Part shown: positions 17,740-26,803 of the stretch, piece after piece | Layout: the number at the start of each line of letters is the position of its first letter | How positions within the stretch are numbered: the stretch's first letter is position 1 | Source: Acidovorax sp. 107 | Lineage (GTDB): Bacteria; Pseudomonadota; Gammaproteobacteria; Burkholderiales; Burkholderiaceae_C | Assembly: GCF_003058055.1 (NCBI RefSeq) | Contig: NZ_QBTZ01000001.1 | Coordinates: forward strand, 4,172,001 to 4,236,000 | DNA: 64,000 bases | Direction: 5' to 3' | The notes under the pieces: generated by a model | The model's database searches: none | What the model was told of the DNA's origin: nothing | What the model saw: the letters and a program-made list of their open reading frames with translations, nothing else | Position numbers and translations under genes: made by a program

Positions 17740-18134
17740 TGGCAATGGACGACAAGACCATGAGTTCCCACGATTCCCTGGCGCGCTTGGCCGCCGTCAT
17801 CGAGAGCCGCAAGCCCGCCAACGGCGGCGACCCGGCCACCAGCTACGTGTCGCGCCTGCTGCACAAGGGGCCCGATGCCTTCCTGAAGAAAATCGGGGAA
17901 GAGGCCACCGAGGTGGTCATGGCTGCCAAGGACGTGGACCACGGCGCCGACAAGTCCAAGATCGTCTACGAAGTGGCCGACCTGTGGTTCCACACCATGG
18001 TGGCTTTGGCCCATTACGGTCTCACGCCCGCCGATGTGGTGGCCGAGCTGGAGCGCCGCGAAGGCACCAGCGGCATCGAGGAAAAGGCCCTGCGCAAGGT
18101 GGCGGAGCGCGCTGCCGAAGAAGGCACGCCGTGA
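17739..18134 (+). CDS. hisE: Phosphoribosyl-ATP pyrophosphatase
   Basis: Hydrolyses phosphoribosyl-ATP to phosphoribosyl-AMP, the second step of histidine synthesis. The all-alpha MazG-like fold is shown by [31 protein letters not shown], with the metal-binding GEEATE motif, and by [18 protein letters not shown]. The start ATG 17739 overlaps the hisI stop (TAATG) and gives 131 aa; ATG 17745 and ATG 17760 are possible and would give more usual N-termini. The stop overlaps the next gene's GTG. It is the last recognised histidine gene. Confidence 0.93.
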   Translation: MAMDDKTMSSHDSLARLAAVIESRKPANGGDPATSYVSRLLHKGPDAFLKKIGEEATEVVMAAKDVDHGADKSKIVYEVADLWFHTMVALAHYGLTPADVVAELERREGTSGIEEKALRKVAERAAEEGTP

Positions 18135-18517
18135 GCGACATCATTGATGTGCAGACCAACGACCAGAAGGCCGAGGACCTCAAGGCCATTGGCTGGGTCA
18201 GCTATGTGCTGCACCTGATCGTGGCGCTCGGGGCGGTCATCCCGGGCGCACAGCCCGGCGCTGCGCTACTGATCGTGGCGCTGGTGATCGACCTGGTGAA
18301 AAAAGGCGATGCCGAAGGCACCTGGCAGGCCAACCATTTCTCGTGGCGCATCCGCACCGTGATCTGGGCGGGCGTGCTCTACATCGTCACCGCGCCGCTG
18401 TGGCTGCTGTTCTTCCTGCCCGGCTGGATCGCCTGGGGCCTGATCTCCATCTGGTTCCTGTACCGCATCGTGCGTGGCATGGTCGCCATGAACAAGAGCC
18501 AGGCCGTGGATGCCTGA
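18131..18517 (+). CDS. DUF4870-like membrane protein
   Basis: A 128-residue membrane protein. Three hydrophobic stretches are visible: near [30 protein letters not shown] and a long [38 protein letters not shown] that probably makes two helices. A charged [13 protein letters not shown] loop between them is typical of DUF4870/YidH-like proteins. It starts with GTG 18131 in a GTGA overlap with the hisE stop and overlaps the patatin gene by 8 bases. Position after hisE looks conserved in Burkholderiales from memory. No biochemical function is known to me. Confidence 0.75.
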   Translation: MSDIIDVQTNDQKAEDLKAIGWVSYVLHLIVALGAVIPGAQPGAALLIVALVIDLVKKGDAEGTWQANHFSWRIRTVIWAGVLYIVTAPLWLLFFLPGWIAWGLISIWFLYRIVRGMVAMNKSQAVDA

Positions 18518-19547
18518 AGCAGGTCGTCCCCGCCCGCGTCTGAACCTGGCGCTACAGGGCGGCGGCTCGCACGGCGCGCTCACCTGGGGCGTGCTGGATG
18601 CGCTGCTGGAGGACGGTCAATGGCAGCTTGACGGTGTCAGTGGCACCAGCGCAGGCGCCATGAACGCGGTGGCCCTGGCGCACGGGTTTGCGCAGGCCGC
18701 GCAGCAGCACAAGGACCCCGAAGACGCCCACCTGGCGGGCTGCGCCTCGGCCCGCGAGTCGCTCACCCGCCTGTGGGAAGGGGTGGGCGCGCTGGGCAGT
18801 CTGACCTGGGGAACGCCCCTGTCCGCTGCCAACCCGCTGGTGGGCATGATGTCGCAGTGGTTCTCGCCCTACCAGACCAATCCGCTGGGCATCAACCCCT
18901 TGCGCAAGCTGCTGGAGCGCGAGGTGGATTTCAGCCTGCTGTGCTCCGCCCGCACCGGCGTGGTCGGCCCCAAGGTGTTTGTGTGTGCGACCAATGTGCG
19001 CACCGGCCGGGGCGAGATTTTCTTTGGGCCCCGGCTCAGTGCCGATGCCGTGATGGCATCGGCCTGCCTGCCCATGCTGTTCAAGGCGGTCGAGATCGAA
19101 GGCGAGGCGTACTGGGACGGCGGCTATTCCGGCAACCCCGCGCTGCATCCGTTGATCTACCAGACCGATACCTCGGACATCCTGCTCGTGCAGATCAACC
19201 CCGTGGAGCACCTGGACGTGCCCAGCAGCGCCTCCGAGATCATGGAGCGCATGAACGAAGTCACCTTCAACGCCAGCCTGCTGGCCGAGCTGCGCGCCAT
19301 CGAGTTTGTGCGCCGCCTGCTCGCCGAGGGCAAGCTCGACGCCCGCCGTTACAAAAGCGTGCGCATGCACCGCATCGATGGCGGCTCGGTGCTGGCGCCC
19401 TTTGGGGCCGACAGCAAGCTGCGCGCGGACCTGGCCTTTGTGCGCAAGCTGTTTGCGCTGGGCCGCACAGCGGGGCAGGACTGGCTTCATGCGCACCGCA
19501 AGGACGTGGGCGTGCGCCCCAGCATCAAGATCGCTGACAATGCCTAG
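18510..19547 (+). CDS. Patatin-like phospholipase
   Basis: A 345-residue patatin-family serine hydrolase, expected to release fatty acids from phospholipids or related esters. The oxyanion loop is LALQGGGSHGALTWG, the nucleophile is Ser47 in GTSAG, and the dyad Asp203 is in YWDGGYSGNP, so the catalytic pair is intact. No signal peptide is seen, so it is probably cytosolic or exported by another route. ATG 18510 overlaps the preceding membrane-protein gene by 8 bases. The stop TAG abuts a MITE-like element. The gene separates two genes (DUF4870 and HIT) that I recall as close neighbours in relatives. Confidence 0.88.
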   Translation: MPEAGRPRPRLNLALQGGGSHGALTWGVLDALLEDGQWQLDGVSGTSAGAMNAVALAHGFAQAAQQHKDPEDAHLAGCASARESLTRLWEGVGALGSLTWGTPLSAANPLVGMMSQWFSPYQTNPLGINPLRKLLEREVDFSLLCSARTGVVGPKVFVCATNVRTGRGEIFFGPRLSADAVMASACLPMLFKAVEIEGEAYWDGGYSGNPALHPLIYQTDTSDILLVQINPVEHLDVPSSASEIMERMNEVTFNASLLAELRAIEFVRRLLAEGKLDARRYKSVRMHRIDGGSVLAPFGADSKLRADLAFVRKLFALGRTAGQDWLHAHRKDVGVRPSIKIADNA

Positions 19548-19709
19548 GGATGTCCTGCATAACTCCCTGCGGTCTGTGATAGCGCGGTCTCGGGCGGTCC
19601 GCTGCGTTGCTTTTCTTGCCAATAGCCGGGCTATTGGCTGCAAAAAGACGCCTTGCGGCCCATCCCGATCCGCACTACCACCGCCTCGCGAGGGTTATGC
19701 AGGACATCC
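19548..19709. mobile_element. MITE-like element, copy A (about 162 bp, inverted repeat ends)
   Basis: The ends GGATGTCCTGCATAAC and GTTATGCAGGACATCC are perfect inverted repeats. The interior can fold further and has a central hairpin GCCAATAGC-CGG-GCTATTGGC (19618-19638). A second copy at 57880-58040 matches at roughly nine of ten positions by eye. There is no open reading frame for a transposase. It abuts the patatin stop codon; flanks are CTAG and CTCG. It may also act as a terminator. Confidence 0.8.
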
Positions 19710-19783
19710 CTCGCTCGCGCGCGAGGCGCCCTCTGGGTTGATCCGCGCCTGTACCCCTGATTTCCTTTGCTCCGATCCCTTCC

Positions 19784-20140
19784 ATGCACGATCCGAACTG
19801 CCTTTTCTGCAAAATCATCGCGGGCCAGATTCCTTCCAAGAAGGTCTATGAGGACGAAGAAATCTTCGCCTTCCACGACATCCACCCGTGGGCGCCGGTG
19901 CACTTTTTGATGGTGCCCAAGCTGCATATCCCTTCCATGGCACAGGTCACCCCGGAGCACGCTGGCATGCTGGGGCGCATGATGGCGCTGGCGCCGAAGC
20001 TGGCGCTGGAGCAGGGCTGCAACCCGTACCCGGATGGTGGCTTTCGCGTCGTGGTAAACACGGGGCTTGAAGGTGGGCAGGAAATCCACCACCTGCATGT
20101 CCACGTCATGGGCGGCCCCCGTCCGTGGCTCAAAGGCTGA
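19784..20140 (+). CDS. hinT: HIT-family hydrolase (HinT-like)
   Basis: A 118-residue histidine-triad protein. HinT proteins hydrolyse purine nucleoside phosphoramidates and can release AMP from lysyl-AMP. The N-terminal CLFCKIIAGQIPSKKVYED, the FAFHDIHPWAPVHFLMVPK strand and the triad HHLHVHVMGG (residues 102-110) identify the family. Four residues typical of zinc-binding HIT proteins are partly present (two Cys near the N-terminus). It lies after MITE copy A and ahead of tatABC, a neighbourhood I recall as common in Burkholderiales. Confidence 0.9.
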   Translation: MHDPNCLFCKIIAGQIPSKKVYEDEEIFAFHDIHPWAPVHFLMVPKLHIPSMAQVTPEHAGMLGRMMALAPKLALEQGCNPYPDGGFRVVVNTGLEGGQEIHHLHVHVMGGPRPWLKG

Positions 20141-20214
20141 ACCAGGCTGACGACCGTGCCAGAGAGTGAAGCGCCGGCATGCATCGGCAATGAACTCCTG
20201 TCACGCCCCCCGTC

Positions 20215-20220
20215 TAAAAT
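20215..20220 (+). promoter_or_regulatory. Possible -10 box of the tat operon (TAAAAT)
   Basis: TAAAAT ends 26 bases before the tatA start codon, with AGGAGA at about 20236 as Shine-Dalgarno between them. The -35 region is weak, so only the -10 is proposed. Confidence 0.4.
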
Positions 20221-20246
20221 GATTGCAATTCGTTAGGAGATATTTC

Positions 20247-20489
20247 ATGGGCTCTTTTTCCATCTGGCACTGGTTGATCGTGCTGCTGATCGTTGTGATG
20301 GTGTTTGGCACCAAGAAGCTCAAGAACATGGGCTCTGACCTCGGTGGCGCCGTCAAGGGCTTTAAGGACGGCATGAAGGACGGCGCTTCGGACGCCCCCG
20401 CTGCTGCTACGCCACCCGCTGGCCAGGTGGCCAACAGCCAGGCCGCCGACAAGACCACCATCGATGTCGAAGCCAAGCAAAAGAGCTGA
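20247..20489 (+). CDS. tatA: Twin-arginine translocase subunit TatA
   Basis: Pore-forming subunit (80 aa) of the Tat system, which exports folded proteins with twin-arginine signals. One N-terminal membrane helix ([15 protein letters not shown]) is followed by the [23 protein letters not shown] amphipathic helix that defines TatA. The tail is hydrophilic and variable. ATG 20247 is preceded by AGGAGA at a good distance, so the upstream in-frame ATG at 20223 is rejected. First gene of tatABC. Confidence 0.95.
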   Translation: MGSFSIWHWLIVLLIVVMVFGTKKLKNMGSDLGGAVKGFKDGMKDGASDAPAAATPPAGQVANSQAADKTTIDVEAKQKS

Positions 20490-20541
20490 GCGCGTGTTGC
20501 CAACCCGCAGCCGCAGCCTGTCTCGCATGGGCGCTTGATCC

Positions 20542-21003
20542 ATGATTGATATTGGCCTGTCCAAAATGGCGCTCATCGGCGCCGTGGCGTTGATCGTCAT
20601 CGGCCCCGAAAAGCTGCCCCGTGTGGCCCGCACCGTCGGCACCTTGCTGGGCAAGGCCCAGCGCTATGTGTCCGACGTGAAGGCGGAGGTCAACCGGTCC
20701 ATGGAGCTCGACGAGCTCAAGAAGATGAAGGACACGGTGGAGAACGCTGCGCGCGACGTGCAAAACTCCATCCAGACCAGCGCCAGCGAGTTCGAGAAAG
20801 ACTGGGCCGAAGCCACCGACACGGCCAGTGCCGCACTGGCTGAACAGACCGCAGTGGTCCCCGCCTACAAGCACCCGGGCAAGAACTGGCGCCTCAAGCG
20901 TGGCGCCATGCCCCAGTGGTACAAGGCCCGAAGCGGTGTGCGCACCAAGGCACAGTCTGGCGCTGCCCGTGTGGCACGTTACCGCCCCCAAAAATTCCAC
21001 TGA
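20542..21003 (+). CDS. tatB: Twin-arginine translocase subunit TatB
   Basis: Substrate-receptor subunit (153 aa) that works with TatC. It begins [33 protein letters not shown], the TatB pattern in which a membrane helix ends in a GPEKLP hinge with the conserved Glu. A long amphipathic region ([28 protein letters not shown]) follows, then a basic tail. It follows tatA by 52 bases and precedes tatC by 59 bases. Confidence 0.95.
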   Translation: MIDIGLSKMALIGAVALIVIGPEKLPRVARTVGTLLGKAQRYVSDVKAEVNRSMELDELKKMKDTVENAARDVQNSIQTSASEFEKDWAEATDTASAALAEQTAVVPAYKHPGKNWRLKRGAMPQWYKARSGVRTKAQSGAARVARYRPQKFH

Positions 21004-21062
21004 CACAGCCTGCGGCGCCCCCTGCGCAGCATGGGCGGCCCTGACGCCCACGAAAACCCACC

Positions 21063-21857
21063 ATGTCCGAAACCCCCTCCAAAGAAGACGAACTGGCCGG
21101 CACCGAGCAGCCGTTCGTACAGCACCTCATGGAGCTGCGCGACCGCCTGGTCAAGGCCATGATCGCCATCGCCATCGCGGCGGCGATCCTGTTCTTCTTC
21201 CCGGGTCCCGGCGCGTTGTACGACTTTCTGGCCGCCCCCCTGGTGGCCCACCTGCCCAAGGGGGCCACGCTGATCGCCACGTCGGTGATCTCGCCCTTCA
21301 TGGTGCCGCTCAAGATCCTGCTGATGTCGGCGTTTCTGCTGGCGCTGCCTTTCGTGCTGTGGCAGATCTGGGCTTTTGTGGCGCCTGGCCTGTATTCGCA
21401 CGAGAAGAAGCTGGTGCTGCCGCTGGTGGTCTCCAGCACGCTGCTGTTCTTCATCGGCGTGGCGTTTTGCTACTACCTGGTGTTTGGCCAGGTGTTTGCG
21501 TTCATCCAGAGCTTCGCCCCCAAGAGCATCACGGCAGCACCTGACATCGAGGCCTATCTGAGTTTTGTGCTGTCCATGTTCCTGGCGTTCGGCATGGCTT
21601 TTGAGGTGCCGATTGCCGTGGTGGTGCTGGCGCGCATGGGCATCGTGAGCGTGCAAAAGCTGCGCGAGTTTCGCGGCTACTTCATCGTGCTGGCCTTTGT
21701 GGTGGCTGCCGTCGTGACACCGCCCGATGTGGTGTCGCAGCTGTCGCTGGCCGTGCCCATGTGCCTGCTGTACGAGGTGGGCATCTGGGCCGCACAGATC
21801 TTCATCAAACACACCCAGGCGCCTGAAGAGCCTGGCGAATCCGCTTCCGCGTCCTGA
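21063..21857 (+). CDS. tatC: Twin-arginine translocase subunit TatC
   Basis: Six-helix membrane receptor (264 aa) that binds the twin-arginine signal peptide. The N-terminal QPFVQHLMELRDRLVKA motif with its conserved Glu is diagnostic. Helices such as FMVPLKILLMSAFLLALPFVLWQIWAFVAPGL and VVSSTLLFFIGVAFCYYLVFG follow, with the FGMAFEVPIAVVVLARMGIVS and FVVAAVVTPPDVVSQ segments near the end. Usual length. Possible substrates in this window are the Rieske protein and the transglycosylase at 50246. Confidence 0.96.
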   Translation: MSETPSKEDELAGTEQPFVQHLMELRDRLVKAMIAIAIAAAILFFFPGPGALYDFLAAPLVAHLPKGATLIATSVISPFMVPLKILLMSAFLLALPFVLWQIWAFVAPGLYSHEKKLVLPLVVSSTLLFFIGVAFCYYLVFGQVFAFIQSFAPKSITAAPDIEAYLSFVLSMFLAFGMAFEVPIAVVVLARMGIVSVQKLREFRGYFIVLAFVVAAVVTPPDVVSQLSLAVPMCLLYEVGIWAAQIFIKHTQAPEEPGESASAS

Positions 21858-22197
21858 CCGACCCTCTGACCTCGCAGGCGGGCGGGGCTGCGACGGGGGG
21901 ATGCGCAGATCGCGTCTTTGGGGCTCCGCCCAGGCTGTCACAGCGAATATTCAATAAAAACAGCCGCAAGCGCTGGTGCAATATGCGCTGACAGCTATCA
22001 TTTTCGTAGTTTTGCGTGGGGTTGGCTGCGCATGCGTTGGCGTGACACGCTTCATCCGACCCCTTCCTGCTGGCCTGTGCTTCACCCTCGCCTGACCTTG
22101 CGCCAGGGCCATCGAGGCCGCCGACCTGGCTCCACACTCCGCTGCGTTGACCGCTCGTGCCCGGCGTTGTTAAGAATGATCCGGGCCTGTTCAGGCG
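21858..22197. other. Intergenic region between convergent tatC and the HtrA-like gene
   Basis: About 340 bases with no supported gene; the open frames here have no recognisable content. It carries dispersed repeat copy 4 in its first half. No convincing terminator with a T run was found for either convergent gene. Confidence 0.5.
21952..22003 (-). repeat. Dispersed intergenic hairpin repeat, copy 4
   Basis: On the minus strand it reads TGATAGCTGTCAGCGCATAT, then TGCACCAGCGCTTGCGGC. It lies between the convergent tatC and HtrA-like genes and differs from copy 1 mainly in the GTCAGCGC part of the left arm. Confidence 0.78.
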
Positions 22198-23346
<1,149 letters not shown>

Positions 23347-23485
23347 GTAATGTGCTTACCGGTGGTGGAACGGGGTGGGACGAGGGAGGCGCGGTCTGCC
23401 GGTTCGCCGTGGCGGCCCGGGCGTTCGCTCCGTCGTGGCATTGTCTCCCAATGTGGGGGTGATGACGGCGCGCCACAATAGAGGC

Positions 23486-24259
23486 ATGAGCATTCCCCGC
23501 AGTCAACTTTTGCAGGCGTTTGACAGCCTGCTGCAACCCGAGCGCTTCAAGGACTACGGCCCCAACGGCCTGCAGGTCGAGGGCAAGGCCGAGATCCAGC
23601 GTGTGGTGAGCGGCGTCACGGCCAGCCGAGCGCTGATCGAGGCCGCCATTGCCGCGCAGGCCGACGCCATTTTTGTGCACCACGGCCTGTTCTGGCGCGG
23701 GCAGGATGGCCGTGTCACGGGTTGGATGAAGCAGCGGCTGCAGCTGCTGCTGGCGCACGACATCAACCTGTTTGCCTACCATCTGCCGCTCGATGCCCAT
23801 GCCGAGCTGGGCAACAACGCGCAGCTGGGCCGGGTCCTGGGCTGGGCGGCCGATGCGCGGTTTGGCGAGCAGGACCTTGGCTTTGCGGCGCCTGCGGCGT
23901 TTGAGAATGCCCAGGCGGTGGCGGACCACGTCGCCAAGGCGCTGGGCCGCCCCGTGACCCTGGTGTCGCCGGGTGGGGCGGGTGGTGGTGCCTCTGTGCA
24001 GTGCCCCGTGCGCCGCGTGGCGTGGTGCACGGGGGGGGCGCAGGGGTATTTCGAATCGGCCATTGCTGCGGGGGCAGATGTCTTCATTACCGGTGAAATC
24101 TCCGAGCCGCAAGCCCACCTGGCGCGCGAGACGGGTGTGAGCTTCATTGCCGCTGGGCACCATGCCACCGAGCGCTATGGGGCCCCCGCCGTGGCGGCCC
24201 ATGTGGCGGACCAGTGCGGACTCAGCCACGAGTTCATCGAGATCGACAACCCCGCGTAG
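23486..24259 (+). CDS. Nif3-like dinuclear metal-centre hexameric protein
   Basis: A 257-residue YbgI/Nif3 family protein. These form hexameric toroids with a two-metal site; the true substrate is uncertain, though some are annotated as GTP cyclohydrolase 1 type 2. Metal-site regions are AIFVHHGLFWRG, INLFAYHLPLDAH and the C-terminal FIAAGHHATERYGAPAVA. ATG 23486 (MSIPRSQLLQAFDSLL) is the start of family similarity, so the long upstream in-frame extension is dropped. It is divergent from the HtrA-like gene. Confidence 0.88.
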   Translation: MSIPRSQLLQAFDSLLQPERFKDYGPNGLQVEGKAEIQRVVSGVTASRALIEAAIAAQADAIFVHHGLFWRGQDGRVTGWMKQRLQLLLAHDINLFAYHLPLDAHAELGNNAQLGRVLGWAADARFGEQDLGFAAPAAFENAQAVADHVAKALGRPVTLVSPGGAGGGASVQCPVRRVAWCTGGAQGYFESAIAAGADVFITGEISEPQAHLARETGVSFIAAGHHATERYGAPAVAAHVADQCGLSHEFIEIDNPA

Positions 24260-24325
24260 TCCATGGCAAGACACTGCACAACAAGGCACCGCACCGTGCG
24301 GTTGTGTGGTGCGTTTTGCTCACTT

Positions 24326-24372
24326 ATTAATAGCTGGTAGCGCATGAAAGACTAGCGCTATAAGCACTTTCC
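24326..24372 (+). repeat. Dispersed intergenic hairpin repeat, copy 5
   Basis: ATTAATAGCTGGTAGCGCAT, then GAAAGACTAGCGCTATAAGC. The pair GTAGCGC...GCGCTAT keeps the stem although both arms differ from copy 3. It ends 11 bases before the pdxA start codon. Confidence 0.75.
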
Positions 24373-24383
24373 GTTCCAAACCC

Positions 24384-25412
24384 ATGCAACCCATCGCCAT
24401 TACCCAGGGAGACCCCGCCGGCATCGGCCCCGAGATCGTGGCCAAGGCCTTTCGCGATGCGCCCGATGCACTGCGCCAGTGTTTTGTCGTTGGTGACGTG
24501 GCCACCTTGCGGCGCGCAGCAGGCGTCATCACGCGCCCCGGCGTGCCCAGCTTGCCCGTGGCGCAGATCAGCGCACCGTGCGAGGTGGTAGATGTGCCGC
24601 CTCGCTGCGTGCCCGTGCTTCCCTTGCCCGGCATTCCGGGCCCTCAGCCTTGGGGTTTGATCAGCGCGGCTGCGGGCCGTGCGGCTGCCGACAGCGTGGT
24701 CTGGGCAGCGCGTGCAGCGCTGCGTGGAGAAGTCGCGGCGTTGGTCACTGCCCCGTTGCACAAGGAGGCGCTGTCGGCGGCTGGGGTGGACTTCCCGGGG
24801 CACACGGAGCTGTTGCAGGCGGAGGCCGCTGCGCACCAGGGCGTGCCGCTGGCCCGCATGCCGGTGCGCATGATGCTGGCCAACGACGAACTGCGCACCG
24901 TGCTCGTCAGCATCCACGTGTCGTTGCGCGACGCGATCGCTGCCGTCACGCAAGACAATGTGCTGCAGACGCTGCAAATCACCCACGCCGCCTTGCAGCG
25001 CAGCCTGGGCCGCGTGCCGCGCATCGGTGTGGCGGGGCTCAATCCCCATGCGGGCGAGGGCGGACTGTTTGGCCGCGAGGAGCTGGAGGTGATCGTCCCG
25101 GCTATTGCAGCCGCGCGTGCGCAGGGGCTGGATGTGCACGGCCCCTTCGCGCCGGACACGGTGTTCATGCGTGCACGTAGCACCCCGCAGCGCGCGGGCG
25201 AGTTCGACGTGGTCATCGCGATGTACCACGACCAGGGCCTAATCCCGGTGAAGTATCTGGGGGTGGAAAAGGGTGTGAACGTGACGCTGGGCCTGCCGCT
25301 GGTGCGCACCAGCCCGGATCACGGCACGGCGTTTGATATTGCAGGGCAGGGCGTTGCAGACGCCTCCAGCCTCGTCGAGGCCGTGCGGATGGCGCGTGCG
25401 CTGTGTGGTTGA
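24384..25412 (+). CDS. pdxA: 4-hydroxythreonine-4-phosphate dehydrogenase
   Basis: NAD-dependent enzyme (342 aa) of pyridoxal phosphate synthesis; its aminoketone product is used by PdxJ. Seen are the start QPIAITQGDPAGIGPEIVAKA, LVTAPLHKEALSAAGVDFPGHTELL with metal-site His, RIGVAGLNPHAGEGGLFGREE and VIAMYHDQGLIPVKYLG, plus the C-terminal RTSPDHGTAFDIAGQG. All metal and substrate motifs are present. Start ATG 24384 lies just after a dispersed repeat. A stem-loop about 125 bases beyond the stop could end the transcript. Confidence 0.95.
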   Translation: MQPIAITQGDPAGIGPEIVAKAFRDAPDALRQCFVVGDVATLRRAAGVITRPGVPSLPVAQISAPCEVVDVPPRCVPVLPLPGIPGPQPWGLISAAAGRAAADSVVWAARAALRGEVAALVTAPLHKEALSAAGVDFPGHTELLQAEAAAHQGVPLARMPVRMMLANDELRTVLVSIHVSLRDAIAAVTQDNVLQTLQITHAALQRSLGRVPRIGVAGLNPHAGEGGLFGREELEVIVPAIAAARAQGLDVHGPFAPDTVFMRARSTPQRAGEFDVVIAMYHDQGLIPVKYLGVEKGVNVTLGLPLVRTSPDHGTAFDIAGQGVADASSLVEAVRMARALCG

Positions 25413-25536
25413 CCGGTGTGGGTGAGGTCAGCGGCTGAAGCCTTGAGGCCAAGCGCTGATCGACATCAAATGAAGCGCTGAAAAATACGAGCCATACCCA
25501 GGGCGCAATCCTGCAGGCAGGGCTGCCCAAAAGCCG

Positions 25537-25581
25537 ACGCCACCGGCGGCTGGCTGTACCAGCGCAGCGGTGGCGTTTCTC
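25537..25581 (+). terminator. Stem-loop terminator downstream of pdxA
   Basis: ACGCCACCG (25537-25545) pairs with CGGTGGCGT (25568-25576), with an inner CTGG/CCAG stem, followed by TTCTCATTC. The T run is interrupted, so efficiency is uncertain. Confidence 0.5.
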
Positions 25582-25618
25582 ATTCTTGCGGCCAGAAATG
25601 CCGCGGCCCAGGGGCTTT

Positions 25619-26047
25619 TTACTTCTTCAGGCTATCGCGAATCTCGCGCAGCAGCACGATGTCCTCGGGCGGTGCCACCGGCGCAGCGGGCGCGACAGGC
25701 GCCTCGCGCTTGAGGCGGTTGATCTGCTTGATCATCATGAAGATGATGAACGCAAGGATCACGAAGTTGACTGCCACGGTCAGGAAGTTGCCATAGGCAA
25801 ACACCGGTACGCCGGCCTTTTTGAGGGCATCGAGTGTGGTGCCGGTGCCTGGGGGTACGTTGCCCAGCACGATGAACAGGTTAGAAAAATCGAGCTTGCC
25901 AAAGACCAGCCCCACCACCGGCATGATCAGGTCCGCCACCACCGAGTCGACGATCTTGCCAAATGCCCCGCCAATGATGACGCCCACCGCCAGGTCAATC
26001 ACATTGCCCTTGACCGCGAACTCCCTGAACTCTTGCATCATCCCCAT
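25619..26047 (-). CDS. mscL: Large-conductance mechanosensitive channel
   Basis: Homopentameric inner-membrane channel (142 aa) that opens under membrane tension to release solutes on osmotic downshock. The first helix [34 protein letters not shown] is the classic MscL pore helix with its conserved Gly and Ala pattern. The periplasmic loop and second helix ([18 protein letters not shown]) follow. The C-terminal [10 protein letters not shown] and the final helix [10 protein letters not shown] match the cytoplasmic bundle. The start (complement of 26045-26047) gives [14 protein letters not shown]; the upstream extension is not family-like. Confidence 0.95.
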   Translation of the reverse strand: MGMMQEFREFAVKGNVIDLAVGVIIGGAFGKIVDSVVADLIMPVVGLVFGKLDFSNLFIVLGNVPPGTGTTLDALKKAGVPVFAYGNFLTVAVNFVILAFIIFMMIKQINRLKREAPVAPAAPVAPPEDIVLLREIRDSLKK

Positions 26048-26119
26048 GCTGGTGCTCCTTGTAAAACGGTGATGCGGGAGTATTGCCCGGTTCGCGCCCC
26101 TGTCAAGCCAGCAAACCAC

Positions 26120-26150
26120 TTGGAAATAACCATTTTCACTCCGCTACAAT
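26120..26150 (+). promoter_or_regulatory. Possible petABC promoter
   Basis: TTGGAA (26120-26125) and TACAAT (26145-26150) are separated by 19 bases, slightly long. They lie 43 bases before the petA start codon in the mscL-petA divergent gap. Confidence 0.4.
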
Positions 26151-26192
26151 TCGCGGTTGACCCCAATCTAGCGATGTTCATCGAGGATCCCC

Positions 26193-26792
26193 ATGAGTGA
26201 CACTCCAATCGACTCCAGCAAGCGGACGTGGATCATCACGTCAGCATGTGCTGGTGCGGTGGGCGGCGTGGCAACCGCCGTTCCTTTCGTGAGTACTTTC
26301 CAGCCCTCAGAGCGTGCCAAAGCCGCTGGTGCTGCCGTTGAGGTGGATATCTCCGCCCTCAAACCTGGAGAAAAGGTCACTGTGGAGTGGCGCGGCAAGC
26401 CCGTCTGGATCATCAAGCGCACCCCCGAGCAGCTGGCAGAGTTGCCCAAGCTCGACGGCCAGCTTGCCGACCCCAAGTCGGAGCGCAAGCCCTCTGAACT
26501 CACGCCCGAATACGCCCGCAACGAGGCGCGTTCGATCAAGCCGGAAATTTTCGTGGGCGTGGGCATCTGCTCGCACCTGGGCTGCTCGCCGTCGGACAAG
26601 TTCCAGCCCGGCGCACAGCCTTCGCTGCCTGACGACTGGAAGGGCGGTTTCCTCTGCCCCTGCCACGGCTCTACGTTCGACATGGCGGGCCGTGTCTTCA
26701 AGAACAAGCCGGCTCCGGACAACCTCGAAGTGCCTCCGCACATGTACCTGTCCGACACACGCCTCGTGATCGGTGAAGACAAGAAGGCTTGA
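26193..26792 (+). CDS. petA: Ubiquinol-cytochrome c reductase, Rieske iron-sulfur subunit
   Basis: The [2Fe-2S] subunit (199 aa) of the cytochrome bc1 complex, which passes electrons from ubiquinol at the Qo site to cytochrome c1. Cluster ligands are in CSHLGCSPSD and FLCPCHGSTFDMAGR, each with one ligand Cys, one ligand His and one Cys of the disulfide. The N-terminus has a single hydrophobic segment after SSKRTWIITSACAGAV, a Tat-like membrane anchor in which the usual RR is KR. The TEYARNEARSIKPE region is common in proteobacterial homologues. First gene of petABC; petB follows 11 bases after its stop. Confidence 0.96.
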   Translation: MSDTPIDSSKRTWIITSACAGAVGGVATAVPFVSTFQPSERAKAAGAAVEVDISALKPGEKVTVEWRGKPVWIIKRTPEQLAELPKLDGQLADPKSERKPSELTPEYARNEARSIKPEIFVGVGICSHLGCSPSDKFQPGAQPSLPDDWKGGFLCPCHGSTFDMAGRVFKNKPAPDNLEVPPHMYLSDTRLVIGEDKKA

Positions 26793-26803
26793 CGGAGAAC
26801 GAC

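Noticed and set aside
25586..26200. An open frame on the plus strand across mscL
   Set aside because: Antisense shadow of mscL; MscL motifs are clear on the minus strand.
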